Positions 52,222 to 61,156 of a DNA stretch of 64,000 nucleotides are shown here, one piece after another. This stretch comes from a bacterium (GTDB lineage: Bacteria; Zixibacteria; MSB-5A5; GN15; FEB-12): positions 558,001 through 622,000 of the forward strand of contig JAHLKV010000001.1 in the NCBI GenBank assembly GCA_020444475.1, written 5' to 3'. Both the position numbers and the translations under genes were made by a program. The notes under the pieces were generated by a model that searched no databases, was not told where the DNA came from, and saw only the letters and a list, made by a program, of their open reading frames with translations. Each line of letters opens with the position of its first letter. Positions within the stretch are counted from its first letter, which is position 1.

Positions 52222-55200
52222 GTGGCTAATACAAACGACAATCAGAACCAGCCCGCCGGGCTGACCCAGCTCACCAGTGGTTTAACCGGTGTCTCCGGGC
52301 GGACATCCGTTTTCCAGCACCGACTCGTTCCGGTTCAGATTCTTGAAATGGAAGACGTCCTCTTCCATCTCAATAGCGCCGTTCTCATGCCGGATCGTCC
52401 CGCCGGGAAATCATCCGATGACGGGGCGGCGTCCACTGCCGAACAAAGCGCCGTTAGCGGCCTGCGCGTGCTCGCGCTTGTCTTTCGCCAGTTTGAGTTC
52501 GACCCCAATCTTCGCATGATCGTCACCGGCCACACCGACACCTCCGGCGGCACGCGCCCGAATTTCCTGCTCTCACGGGAACGGTCGCGAAGTGTCCTGC
52601 ACTTGCTCGACGGCGATAAGAGTCGCTGGTGCCGCGTGTGTGCCGGTCACCACAAGGTCGAAGACTACCAACAGATCATTGAGTACTTCCACCACGCTAC
52701 GCCCCCGTGGAAGAGATCGAACTGGAATTGCGACCCGCAGGGACTTGATGACAAGTTCGGCAATAAGACCCGCAATGCCGTCAACGGCTTCGCACAGGGA
52801 TTCAACCGCGACTACGCCGTCCCGTTCAACAAGCGGCAGTTGCCGAACAATCTCGGCGACATCATCGCCAACCGGCCGAGCAACTCCTGGCCCGAAGCCG
52901 ACTGGGAGGCTATCTACGATCTCTACTCGCAGGTCCTCTGCGACACCCTGCGCATCCTCCCGCTCGAACTTGACAACCGCCGCCAGACCGCCCTGAAGTT
53001 TGTCGACGACGATCAGAAATTCGTCGGTTGCGGAGAGTCCTTTCCCCTCGACTCTCAGGGCCGCGACAACTACCGTTCACAACAGAATCGCCGCGTGGAG
53101 ATCCTTTTTTTCCAGCCCAATGATGCACCCGTCATGACCTGTCCCGGTGCGATCGATCGCACCCACGAAGAGAGGGAATGCCCGCTCTGGAGCCGCTACC
53201 ATTTCCGGCCGACCTACATCCAGCCGGGCGACCTTCACGCCGTGGCCTATCATCTGAAGCTCCAGTACTTCAACCGTATCAAGGGACAGACGATGTCCCT
53301 GCCGACCGGACTCAACGTCACCGCGCTCGATGAAAACGGTGCGCCTCTCCCGACCCGTGTGGTGCAGGGGGACGACCTCTGTACGGTCGTCGTACAATAC
53401 CCCACCCAGGCCAAAGCCGACTCGACCGGCAACAAGGTACGCTTCAAGTTTGAAGCCGCCGGGCAATACGTGTTTACCGCGAATCGAGATGCGGTCCCCC
53501 GCATCGTCTCCAAAACTGCCGACGAGTGGAACGCCCTGACGGCTCGCGAGAAACTCTCATACTATGATCTCCCGGTGGAGTTCGACTCACTGAACTGGTT
53601 TGCGACTCGCGACAACGAAGTCAAACCGATCGCCGAGCACCTCAACAGCGCTACCAGCGCCGGTTCACCGATCATAGTCAATCTCGACAGCGTCGTCCTC
53701 GTCGACAGCACCGGCAGCCAGGTCCTTCATGATCGCACGGCCTTCATTAATCCGGCCAACCCCAACGGCGAACCGAAACCGCTCTCCGAAAAATCGCGCG
53801 TGCGCCTCCTGTTCGTCGATCCGGCCGACAACCAGATGAAGATTCACCCGCCGGTCGATCCGGCCGCCGCCGATATCCCGGCAGACTACGAAAAGACACT
53901 GATTCGCTTCTGCAAAGACGACGCCGACAAGTACTTCAACTTCGTTGCCACCACGCCGGGCAATCTCCGGGCGGTCGTCTTCTGTACCAGTTTCTACGAC
54001 GTCACGAACAAGCGCACGGTCCGCAACGACAGGTTCAACGCCGCCGCCGGCCATGTCCTCGGCGCCCGGGCCGCGATCCTCAATGATCCCGATTGCCACG
54101 TTATCGAGAGAGTGAAGTTCGACAGCCCCATCGTCACCGTGCACAACTCGAAGATCGGTGACTATGCCCTGCATTATCTCCACGGCGGCGGACACGACAA
54201 CGACAAGCGATACTCGTACCTGGTCGTTTACTGGTGCTCGTTTATACTGAAAGACACCAATCCCACCGTCGGCGGAACGGGCAACCATCGCCCCGCTACC
54301 GACGCCGAGGTGCAGGAGTTTTTTAGTGTCGGTATGGTCAAATCGATGCATCACTGGAACAAGAAGCAGTACCAGTTCGTGAGCCGTGCCGCCGGCGCCG
54401 ACCATGTCGTCCGGCCTTTCTACCTGTTCGAAGGTAACGAAACCCTGGAATACAATCCTCCGTCGGCGTTCGATTTCACGGCCAACGACTACGAGATACT
54501 GTTCAGCAAAGCCGAGTTCAACGCCGCCTTGCGACAGTGCCGGGGCGGTCGGCCGTTCTCGGTCACGTTTGTAGTCGAAGAGGACAAAGGAAGCTGGGTC
54601 ATGTCCTGGCGACAGGACAACACCTTCAGCCTGCTCAGCCTCCGCATCAAAACCCGCGAGGACGATCCCGGCCGTTTCGCCGGCTTTCCGTTCCAGGAGT
54701 TCAACGACCCCGGCGGCTACGGCTGTCTTGTGATGGCGCACGAGCTCGGCCACGCCACCGGACAGGTCGACGACTACATGGAGAAAGTCGAACGACCCGC
54801 CACAAACGGCTACCTGCCCAATTTCGCGCAGTTCGGCTACACCAACGGTGGGGATCGCGTCAGGAGCAATAACAGCAATTTCCCCCAGCGCGTGCAGACC
54901 AGCGAAGGCTACTCCATCGCCCATGACAAGCTGACCATGATGGACAAAAACGGGCCGATCCGCATGCGCCATGTCTGGCGCTCCGTTCACTGGCTCAACA
55001 CCAAAGCCCGCAACGGACAGCCGCTGTACCCCTTCCTGAATGCCGCCGTGCACGAAATGTACTATCCCCGTGCCGACATGCGCTACTACCGACGCACCGA
55101 AGACTCCACCGACCCCTGGCGCTTCACGCACAACGACCGTCGCACCATCAACGGAAACAAAACCGCCACCCTGTCGTTGTTCGAGTCACTCGACGAGACC

Positions 55201-55722
55201 CGGCGCCTTGACCGAAGCAACACTGCCTCGCCGACCGACGTCAAGTCTATCGTCGCCGTCCGCTTCCTCCTCTCGATCGCCTTCGTCGACAACGGCGCCA
55301 TCCACTGGACGCAGGCCCAGAAACGCGCCTGGGCCACCCAGATCTATCGCTGGCTGACCAAAGCCGACGGCGCCTACAAAGTTGAAAACCGCTTCAAACT
55401 CGTCGGTGGCGGCGGCGCACTCGATCCCACCATTATTCGCGTCATCCCCGGGTTCGAGTTCTATAACGCCGGTCACCCTCCGGCGCACGGCGCGTTTAAC
55501 TATCGTATCGAAGTGAAGCAGTCCAGCAACGACGCCATGACGCTCGATGCCAACCGCGTTTTCACGCTGGGCGATAATCACGCCGCAAAAAAGATCATCA
55601 ACTTTTTCTATAACAAGCCTGCCGATGCCGCCGCCCTGTCCGCAGCCGACTTTAGATTTGTCGCGGACTGGTTCAACCAACCGGCAATCAGCACCGGCGG
55701 CTTCCGGGTAGAGGAGGTGTGA
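52222..55722 (+). CDS. Candidate T6SS effector: interrupted OmpA domain fused to a zincin metalloprotease
   Basis: An 1166-residue protein with a GTG start and no signal peptide. Residues about 36-130 are the first half of an OmpA/MotB peptidoglycan-binding domain (MIVTGHTDTSGGTRPNFLLSRERS region); its second half (FVGCGESFPLDS and QNRRVEILFF, about 262-300) comes after an insertion containing a PG_binding_1-like helix set (DPQGLDDKFGNKTRNAVNGF, about 172). A large middle region is unrecognised. Near the C-terminus lies MAHELGHATGQVDDY: His840, Glu841, His844 and Asp850 form an HExxHxxGxxD zinc site as in snapalysin-type zincins. Its place 24 bases after a PAAR gene and before sheath genes suggests cargo acting on the periplasm of a target cell. 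The effector role is inference. Confidence 0.7.
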   Translation: MANTNDNQNQPAGLTQLTSGLTGVSGRTSVFQHRLVPVQILEMEDVLFHLNSAVLMPDRPAGKSSDDGAASTAEQSAVSGLRVLALVFRQFEFDPNLRMIVTGHTDTSGGTRPNFLLSRERSRSVLHLLDGDKSRWCRVCAGHHKVEDYQQIIEYFHHATPPWKRSNWNCDPQGLDDKFGNKTRNAVNGFAQGFNRDYAVPFNKRQLPNNLGDIIANRPSNSWPEADWEAIYDLYSQVLCDTLRILPLELDNRRQTALKFVDDDQKFVGCGESFPLDSQGRDNYRSQQNRRVEILFFQPNDAPVMTCPGAIDRTHEERECPLWSRYHFRPTYIQPGDLHAVAYHLKLQYFNRIKGQTMSLPTGLNVTALDENGAPLPTRVVQGDDLCTVVVQYPTQAKADSTGNKVRFKFEAAGQYVFTANRDAVPRIVSKTADEWNALTAREKLSYYDLPVEFDSLNWFATRDNEVKPIAEHLNSATSAGSPIIVNLDSVVLVDSTGSQVLHDRTAFINPANPNGEPKPLSEKSRVRLLFVDPADNQMKIHPPVDPAAADIPADYEKTLIRFCKDDADKYFNFVATTPGNLRAVVFCTSFYDVTNKRTVRNDRFNAAAGHVLGARAAILNDPDCHVIERVKFDSPIVTVHNSKIGDYALHYLHGGGHDNDKRYSYLVVYWCSFILKDTNPTVGGTGNHRPATDAEVQEFFSVGMVKSMHHWNKKQYQFVSRAAGADHVVRPFYLFEGNETLEYNPPSAFDFTANDYEILFSKAEFNAALRQCRGGRPFSVTFVVEEDKGSWVMSWRQDNTFSLLSLRIKTREDDPGRFAGFPFQEFNDPGGYGCLVMAHELGHATGQVDDYMEKVERPATNGYLPNFAQFGYTNGGDRVRSNNSNFPQRVQTSEGYSIAHDKLTMMDKNGPIRMRHVWRSVHWLNTKARNGQPLYPFLNAAVHEMYYPRADMRYYRRTEDSTDPWRFTHNDRRTINGNKTATLSLFESLDETRRLDRSNTASPTDVKSIVAVRFLLSIAFVDNGAIHWTQAQKRAWATQIYRWLTKADGAYKVENRFKLVGGGGALDPTIIRVIPGFEFYNAGHPPAHGAFNYRIEVKQSSNDAMTLDANRVFTLGDNHAAKKIINFFYNKPADAAALSAADFRFVADWFNQPAISTGGFRVEEV

Positions 55723-55738
55723 ACTGACCGCGACCTCG

Positions 55739-56971
55739 ATGCAGGGAGTCGCTCGGCGAGTGTCCAGTCTGTGGATAGCGTTCGCCCTGCTCTTCTTCGT
55801 CGCCGCCTGTCAGGCCGAACCTCCCGAACGATCGCAACCGAGTGTGAAGGAACACCATATGGCCGCGTACAGTAAGCTGTACTCAGACTTTCAGCAACGC
55901 TCCCGCTTCCCGGTCTCGACGAACGCCACCGGGCGGGAATGCTGGTCCACCCCGCTTACCGATCTCGATTTCGGCAATCCTCCAACTGTCCTGCTGGCCA
56001 CCGAGATCGGCCTGGTCGCACAGTCGGTTGATCGCCTGGCGCTGCTCGACTACGACGGCTCGCACCTCTGGACTCGACAGCACGGCGCCGGATTGGGAGC
56101 GGTCTATTTTAACAGCACCGTCTACTATCGCGGCGGCGAAGGCGACCTGTATGCTGTTGATGCCAACGATAGTACGGTTCTCTCCGATTTCTTCGTTCCG
56201 ACCGTAACCGACCGGGGATTCGTCTATATGGCCATGCCGATCGCGCGCGACAAGATCCTCCTTCACACCTTCAATCGCCCCGAAGAACCCGAACCCGGCG
56301 ATCCCCCACAGGCATGCAACTACCAGTTGCTGCTCATGGGCGCGGAAAAATACGATGACTGGGACTGGATGCACGAATTCGAAGGAGAGTGCCTTCCGGC
56401 GCTTGTGTCCGCCGACAACAAGAGCGTGATCGTCCTGAACGAACACGGCAACATCTCGGCGTTCGACATCGCCAGTGGTAAGAAAACCGGTTCGTTTGAC
56501 CTGCCAAAGACCGAATTTCTGCAGGCCAGCGTAGACAACGATAATCGACTGATTATCGCCCTCGTCACACCGGAGCAGGAAAGCAGGTTGTGCTGCTACG
56601 ATCTCAAAGGGAATCTCGTGTGGGAACTGCCATTGGAATCGACTGAGCGCCACACTTTCCACCAGCCGCCCGCGATCGGACCCGACAACCGCGTTTGGTA
56701 CATCAGCGGCGACGATCTCCTGGTGATCGAGAACGGCGGAGTTGACTGGACTACCAAGGTGGCCCGCGCCGAGCGACGGTACGTCAGCCTCCTCGAAGAC
56801 GGCACTGCGCTCGTCACGGCCGCCAGTATACTGAAACGCTTCGACCGTGACGGCAACGAGCTGTTTACGGTCACCCTCGAGCCGGGCGAAGTGATAACGG
56901 CACCGGCGGTAGTATCCAGCGATGGCGACATCTGCATCGCCACCGCCCGTGCCATCCATAGCATCAGATAA
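55739..56971 (+). CDS. Lipoprotein with PQQ-like beta-propeller repeats
   Basis: A 410-residue protein. The N-terminus MQGVARRVSSLWIAFALLFFVAAC is a lipoprotein signal with the lipobox cysteine at residue 24. The remainder is made of about six PQQ-like or BamB-like blades (LALLDYDGSHLWTRQ, GDLYAVDAND, GNISAFDIASGKKTGSFDL, CCYDLKGNLVWELPL, DDLLVIENGGVDWTTKV, LKRFDRDGNELFTVTL). It should sit on a membrane facing the periplasm. The gene starts 16 bases after the candidate effector, a position typical of T6SS immunity genes, and its location fits protection against a periplasmic enzyme. That is inference; a structural or unrelated role remains possible. Confidence 0.7.
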   Translation: MQGVARRVSSLWIAFALLFFVAACQAEPPERSQPSVKEHHMAAYSKLYSDFQQRSRFPVSTNATGRECWSTPLTDLDFGNPPTVLLATEIGLVAQSVDRLALLDYDGSHLWTRQHGAGLGAVYFNSTVYYRGGEGDLYAVDANDSTVLSDFFVPTVTDRGFVYMAMPIARDKILLHTFNRPEEPEPGDPPQACNYQLLLMGAEKYDDWDWMHEFEGECLPALVSADNKSVIVLNEHGNISAFDIASGKKTGSFDLPKTEFLQASVDNDNRLIIALVTPEQESRLCCYDLKGNLVWELPLESTERHTFHQPPAIGPDNRVWYISGDDLLVIENGGVDWTTKVARAERRYVSLLEDGTALVTAASILKRFDRDGNELFTVTLEPGEVITAPAVVSSDGDICIATARAIHSIR

Positions 56972-56998
56972 CCGGGTACTGAAAAGTAGAATGATATT

Positions 56999-57409
56999 AT
57001 GACCGACAGACTTGCCTTTCCGCTTCCCGATGGCTGGGAGGACCAGACCGTCTACCGATTCCAGGGGCCCGACGACGGCGACACCGGGCACACTGTCTCG
57101 CTGGTGGTCGACCGCCACGCCGGGAAAACACCGGTCGATGAATACGCCCGTCTGCGGGTCGACACCGCACTGGAGACGCTGCAACCCTCAGAAGCGCTCA
57201 AGGACGAAGCGGTCACGCTCAGCAACGGACAAACCGCATGGGAAGCCGTGCTCAAGTGGGTGCCGGTTGATGACCAGATCATCTTCCACAAGATGGTCTT
57301 CGTGGTTCGCGACGGTGTCGGCTATGCCTTCACCGGCAACTTCACCAAAAAGACCATCAAGACCGTCGCTCTCGATATGGACCGCGTCATAGTCAGCGTA
57401 CTGAGTTAG
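56999..57409 (+). CDS. DcrB/DUF1795-family protein (Eag-type T6SS chaperone)
   Basis: A 136-residue protein of the DcrB/DUF1795 fold, beginning FPLPDGWEDQTVYRF with SLVVDRHAGKTPVDEYA and ending with a beta-rich half. Small cytoplasmic members encoded in T6SS loci are Eag chaperones, which load effectors onto the spike. There is no signal peptide. Known Eag chaperones grip the transmembrane PrePAAR segment of their effector; the PAAR protein here lacks one, so the client may be another protein. It lies between the lipoprotein and the TTR-like adaptor genes. The ribosome-binding site is weak. Confidence 0.72.
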   Translation: MTDRLAFPLPDGWEDQTVYRFQGPDDGDTGHTVSLVVDRHAGKTPVDEYARLRVDTALETLQPSEALKDEAVTLSNGQTAWEAVLKWVPVDDQIIFHKMVFVVRDGVGYAFTGNFTKKTIKTVALDMDRVIVSVLS

Positions 57410-57419
57410 GACTCACCCG

Positions 57420-58310
57420 ATGCCGACCGAATTCAGCAAAGCCACCGATTCCGAACACAAAATCAAGTTGGAATCCGCCCTGGTCTCCTGCTCCTGGCTG
57501 ACCGGACTTGCAATCGGAGGCAGCAAGGCCAGATTCGAGGTTCGCACCGAATTTGTCGGCAACGGCGCCACCGTCGATGTCACCGGCAAGACCGCCGGCG
57601 GCAAAAGCCTCGGCAAGGCCAAAGCCATTGTCAGCGCCAACCGGGCGGTCGGCGCTCTTGATATCCCGTCCGATGTCGAACGCGGCGATGCCGCCTATTT
57701 CGAAGCCAAGCTCTCTAAACAGGGACTGTCCGGCACGTCTGAGAAGATTCCCACCGCCCCGCCCGTGCGCGTCTCCGATATGAAGTGGAGCGCCTCCGAA
57801 GCGCGCCGTGGTGATATTCTCACTCTCTCGGCCAACGTGGTGGGGCTCGATGACGGCCGCAAAGTGCAAATCGCCATCTACGACTTCGACTCCGACGGCT
57901 GCCACGACCGTATCACCGAGATCCCCGCCACCGTCAAAAACAGCAAGGTCGAACTCCAGTGGGAGTACGAATACCACGAAGATACCGATGAGATCCCCAC
58001 TCAGGAAGAACGGGAACGTTACGGCCGAAGCTACAACCCACCGGAGTACTTCTTCACGATCAAAGTCGGCAGCGCCGAATACGGCCGGGAGCAGGAATCG
58101 GGCCTGCTCACCTTCAAGGACTATGTGGATATCTCACTGATGGACGTTGACGGACAGCCGGTGGCCGATGCCGACTACACGCTCATCCTCCCTGACGGCT
58201 CGGAGAAGACCGGCACCCTTGACGGCGACGGGCGTGCCCGGGTCGAGGATGTCCCACCCGGCCCCTATCGGGTGACATTTCCGGGGCTGAATGAACCAAA
58301 CAGCGATTGA
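57420..58310 (+). CDS. T6SS-associated protein with TTR-like C-terminal domain
   Basis: A 296-residue protein starting 10 bases after the chaperone gene. No signal peptide is present. Two Ig-like/beta regions (about 15-115 and 118-215) precede a C-terminal transthyretin-like domain (FKDYVDISLMDVDGQPVADADYTLILP and TGTLDGDGRARVEDVPPG) that closely matches the end of the PAAR protein at 51143-52198. The segments NPPEYFFTIKVGSAEYGREQESG and SSPSFFFTVEADHCNARSG also align, so the two proteins share about 180 C-terminal residues. Similar domains decorate VgrG tails elsewhere. It is probably a cargo adaptor or an additional needle-tip component; function is inferred. Confidence 0.65.
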   Translation: MPTEFSKATDSEHKIKLESALVSCSWLTGLAIGGSKARFEVRTEFVGNGATVDVTGKTAGGKSLGKAKAIVSANRAVGALDIPSDVERGDAAYFEAKLSKQGLSGTSEKIPTAPPVRVSDMKWSASEARRGDILTLSANVVGLDDGRKVQIAIYDFDSDGCHDRITEIPATVKNSKVELQWEYEYHEDTDEIPTQEERERYGRSYNPPEYFFTIKVGSAEYGREQESGLLTFKDYVDISLMDVDGQPVADADYTLILPDGSEKTGTLDGDGRARVEDVPPGPYRVTFPGLNEPNSD

Positions 58311-58451
58311 ACCGTACGAAAGAGATAGTAGTAAGGTGACGGAGAATCCGTCCGATACAATGGGCAAACGGGGCTTCGCCCAAATACCGCAATCGTGACT
58401 CCATGAACACGTGTTCGTCCGGACGGAAACGAGAAGTACACGGATATTATC

Positions 58452-58480
58452 TTGACACACTAACCGCACAGTGGTATCGT
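58452..58480 (+). promoter_or_regulatory. Putative promoter of the clpV-tssBC genes
   Basis: Perfect TTGACA (58452-58457), 17-base spacer, TATCGT (58475-58480), about 90 bases before the first clpV start. The 258-base gap (58311-58568) holds nothing else recognisable. Confidence 0.5.
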
Positions 58481-58568
58481 TTTTGCGGTATGTCGCCTAC
58501 GTGGGGTGATGTTTCCGTACTGACTTCCTGTGTGAATACAAGCGCTTCAACGCGAAATAGATGAATCT

Positions 58569-60029
58569 ATGGATATTGCACAATACTCATCCGACGCTCG
58601 CGCCGTCATAAAAAACGCCCGCGAAGTCGCCGCCGCCTTTCGGCATCCTGAAATCGAAGTCGAACACCTCCTGATCTCCGCCGTTCGACACGAGGGCTCC
58701 CGGGTGGAATCGATCATGAATCAGCTCGGCAAGAGCCGTGCCTTCATCGAATCGACCACTGAGGAATTCCTCAAGCAGCAGTCCGGACGCGCCGCTTCGC
58801 GGGACAATCTCATGATCTCCCCCGCCGTCCAGGAGGTCCTCGGCTGGGCCGCCGAAGAGAAAACCAAGCTGTACGACGCTCTGGTGGAACCGGAACATAT
58901 CTTCATCGCCATCTTCGACCCCAAATCGAAGCTCTCCGGCTACCTGCGGGAGAAACTCGATATCAGCCGCGAAGCGATCTATAACGCCATCGCCGACTCG
59001 CAGTCGCTCCAGCAGATGACCTCGACGACCTCCGGTGCTCCGAAGACAGCCGATGGCGAGAAGCCGAAGAGCGACGTCTCCGGCACCCTGCGCTACTGCA
59101 CCGACCTGACCAATCAGGCCGCCGCCGGTGAGTTTGACCCCTGTATCGGCCGCGACGAGGAAGTCCGGCAGGTCATCCAGATTCTGCTCCGCCGGCGCAA
59201 AAACAGCCCGGTTCTCGTGGGCGGCGCCGGAGTCGGAAAAACGGCGATCGTCGAAGGCTTCGCACAGGCCGTGATCGACAAGAAAGTCCCGAAACTTCTC
59301 GAAGACGTCAGGGTCATGGAACTCGACATGGGCTCCATGGTCGCCGGGGCCAAATACAAAGGCGAATTTGAAGAGCGCTTCAAAGCTCTTATCGGCGACG
59401 TTGTCAAGTCGGCCGGTAAGGTAATCCTCTTCGTCGACGAGATCCACATGCTCGTCGGCGCCGGCAACTCGTCAGGCGGCATGGATGCGGCCAACCTGGT
59501 CAAACCCGCCCTCGCCCGCGGTCAGCTTCGCCTGATCGGCGCCACCACCGAAGAGGAGTACACCAAGTACCTCGAGAAAGACAAAGCCATGGACCGCCGC
59601 TTCGAAAAAGTCAAAGTCGGCGAACCCGGATTTGATGACTGCGTCCGTATCGTCAAGGGCGTCATTCCCAAGTACGAAAAGCACCATCACATCAGCTATA
59701 CCGAAGATGCCATGGTTGGAGCCATCAAGTTCGCCAAACGCTACCTGAGCGAACGCAACCTCCCCGACATCGCCCTTGATATCGTCGACGAAGCCGGCTC
59801 GGAATTCAGTGTCAAAGAGGAGTTCGCACGCGAAGCCCTCCCCGCGCTGGAACAGCAGCTCGCCGACCTGGAGTCACACTTCGCGACCTGTCAGGGAAAG
59901 GACCCGGCCAAAGACGCCGACGCGTTCGACAAGCTCTACGAACTGCACGATGAATTCTCACGCCAGCTCGGTCGCCTGCACGACTTCTGGGGCCACCGGG
60001 TCGAGGCCGGCGCAGGAGGTGCCAAATGA
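58569..60029 (+). CDS. clpV: Split ClpV, N-terminal part: Clp N-domain and first AAA+ module
   Basis: A 486-residue protein. The Clp N-terminal repeats (residues about 1-145, AREVAAAFRHPEIEVEHLLISAVR) lead through a short linker to the first AAA+ module: Walker A GGAGVGKT at 218-225, Walker B VILFVDEIH with Asp290-Glu291, and the arginine-finger region MDRRFEKV. It stops within the coiled-coil middle domain (ALEQQLADLESHF to HDFWGHRV). The second half of a normal ClpB/ClpV is a separate gene overlapping by 4 bases. Together they total 853 residues, equal to intact family members of about 850-890. ClpV disassembles contracted TssBC sheaths for reuse; both halves are presumably needed. Confidence 0.88.
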   Translation: MDIAQYSSDARAVIKNAREVAAAFRHPEIEVEHLLISAVRHEGSRVESIMNQLGKSRAFIESTTEEFLKQQSGRAASRDNLMISPAVQEVLGWAAEEKTKLYDALVEPEHIFIAIFDPKSKLSGYLREKLDISREAIYNAIADSQSLQQMTSTTSGAPKTADGEKPKSDVSGTLRYCTDLTNQAAAGEFDPCIGRDEEVRQVIQILLRRRKNSPVLVGGAGVGKTAIVEGFAQAVIDKKVPKLLEDVRVMELDMGSMVAGAKYKGEFEERFKALIGDVVKSAGKVILFVDEIHMLVGAGNSSGGMDAANLVKPALARGQLRLIGATTEEEYTKYLEKDKAMDRRFEKVKVGEPGFDDCVRIVKGVIPKYEKHHHISYTEDAMVGAIKFAKRYLSERNLPDIALDIVDEAGSEFSVKEEFAREALPALEQQLADLESHFATCQGKDPAKDADAFDKLYELHDEFSRQLGRLHDFWGHRVEAGAGGAK

Positions 60030-61129
60030 GCAACGATCGTCTCCCCTACGCCGAACTCAGAAAGCAGTTCGAGGAGCAGAAAAACAAGTTTACCGCCCTC
60101 AAGAGTGTCGTTGATAAACTGCCGGACAACCACTATATCGACGATGCCGATGTCGCCGCCGTCATCGCCCGACGCACGGGTATCCCGGTCGCCAAGATGA
60201 TGACGGCCGAGAAAGACCGCCTTGTCAATATGGAGGCCCATCTCTCGGCCCGCATCGTCGGCCAGGAGAACGCCATTAAGGGCGTCGCCAACGCCATCCG
60301 CAAGGCCCGCGCCGGCCTCAAACCGGCCAACCGCCCGGTCGGATCCTTCCTCTTCCTCGGCCCCACCGGCACCGGCAAGACCTATCTGCCCAAGCTGCTG
60401 GCCGAGTTCCTGTTTGATGACAAAAACGCGATGGTCCGTCTCGATATGTCCGAATTCATGGAATCGCACTCCGTCGCCAAGATGATCGGCGCCCCTCCCG
60501 GCTATGTCGGCTACGAAGCGGGCGGTGTCCTGACCGAAGCGGTCCGACGCAAACCCTTCTCGATTATCCTGTTCGACGAAGTGGAAAAGGCCCATCCCGA
60601 GATATTCAACATTCTCCTGCAGTTGCTCGATGATGGCCGCCTCACCGACGGTCAGAATCGCACCGTCGATTTCTCCAACACCATCGTCATCCTGACGTCG
60701 AACTATGCGGCCGACCTGATCCTCGACGCCGACCGGGAAAAGCGCGAAGTCGACATGGACCAGGTCCGTGCATTCCTCTTCACCAAGTTCCGCCCCGAGT
60801 TCCTCAACCGACTCAACGACATCATCGTCTACCACACCTTCACCCCCGAACAGGTGGAGCGCATTGTCGGTCTGGAATTCGACCAGCTGGCGATCCTGCT
60901 CAAGGATCAGAACATCTCGACCGGTCTCACCGATGCCGCCCGCAAGAAGCTGGCTGCCGACGGCTATACGTTCGAACTCGGCGCCCGGCCCCTGCAGCGC
61001 ATTATCGAAAAAGAGATAATCAATAAGTTATCAGTACGAATAATCACCGGCGACGTATCGCCGGGGAGTCGCGTCACGGTCGATGTCGACGGCGACAACT
61101 ACATATTCAAAACCGACAAACACGCGTAA
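60026..61129 (+). CDS. Split ClpV, C-terminal part: second AAA+ module
   Basis: A 367-residue protein that begins in the middle-domain coiled coil (LRKQFEEQKNKFTALKSVVDKL), followed by the second AAA+ module: Walker A GPTGTGKT at 112-119, Walker B IILFDEVEK with Asp184-Glu185, and the small domain ending ELGARPLQRIIEKEIINKLS. The pore loop GYVGYEAGG is at 159-167. The ATG overlaps the stop of the first half (ATGA) and has its own strong AGGAGGT 5 bases upstream, so this is designed re-initiation and not a sequencing frameshift. It must assemble with the first half to make a two-ring unfoldase, or work as a separate ring; the sequence cannot decide. Confidence 0.88.
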   Translation: MSNDRLPYAELRKQFEEQKNKFTALKSVVDKLPDNHYIDDADVAAVIARRTGIPVAKMMTAEKDRLVNMEAHLSARIVGQENAIKGVANAIRKARAGLKPANRPVGSFLFLGPTGTGKTYLPKLLAEFLFDDKNAMVRLDMSEFMESHSVAKMIGAPPGYVGYEAGGVLTEAVRRKPFSIILFDEVEKAHPEIFNILLQLLDDGRLTDGQNRTVDFSNTIVILTSNYAADLILDADREKREVDMDQVRAFLFTKFRPEFLNRLNDIIVYHTFTPEQVERIVGLEFDQLAILLKDQNISTGLTDAARKKLAADGYTFELGARPLQRIIEKEIINKLSVRIITGDVSPGSRVTVDVDGDNYIFKTDKHA

Positions 61130-61156
61130 CATGTATAGAGACTAGCGGAGGACGAC

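Noticed and set aside
53665..55131. Long minus-strand open frame inside the OmpA/zincin gene
   Set aside because: Antisense shadow without domain; the plus-strand product has clear OmpA and HExxH motifs.
58569..61129. A sequencing frameshift as the cause of the two clpV genes
   Set aside because: The second gene has its own ATG, a strong AGGAGGT at proper spacing and an ATGA overlap, which a random indel would not create.
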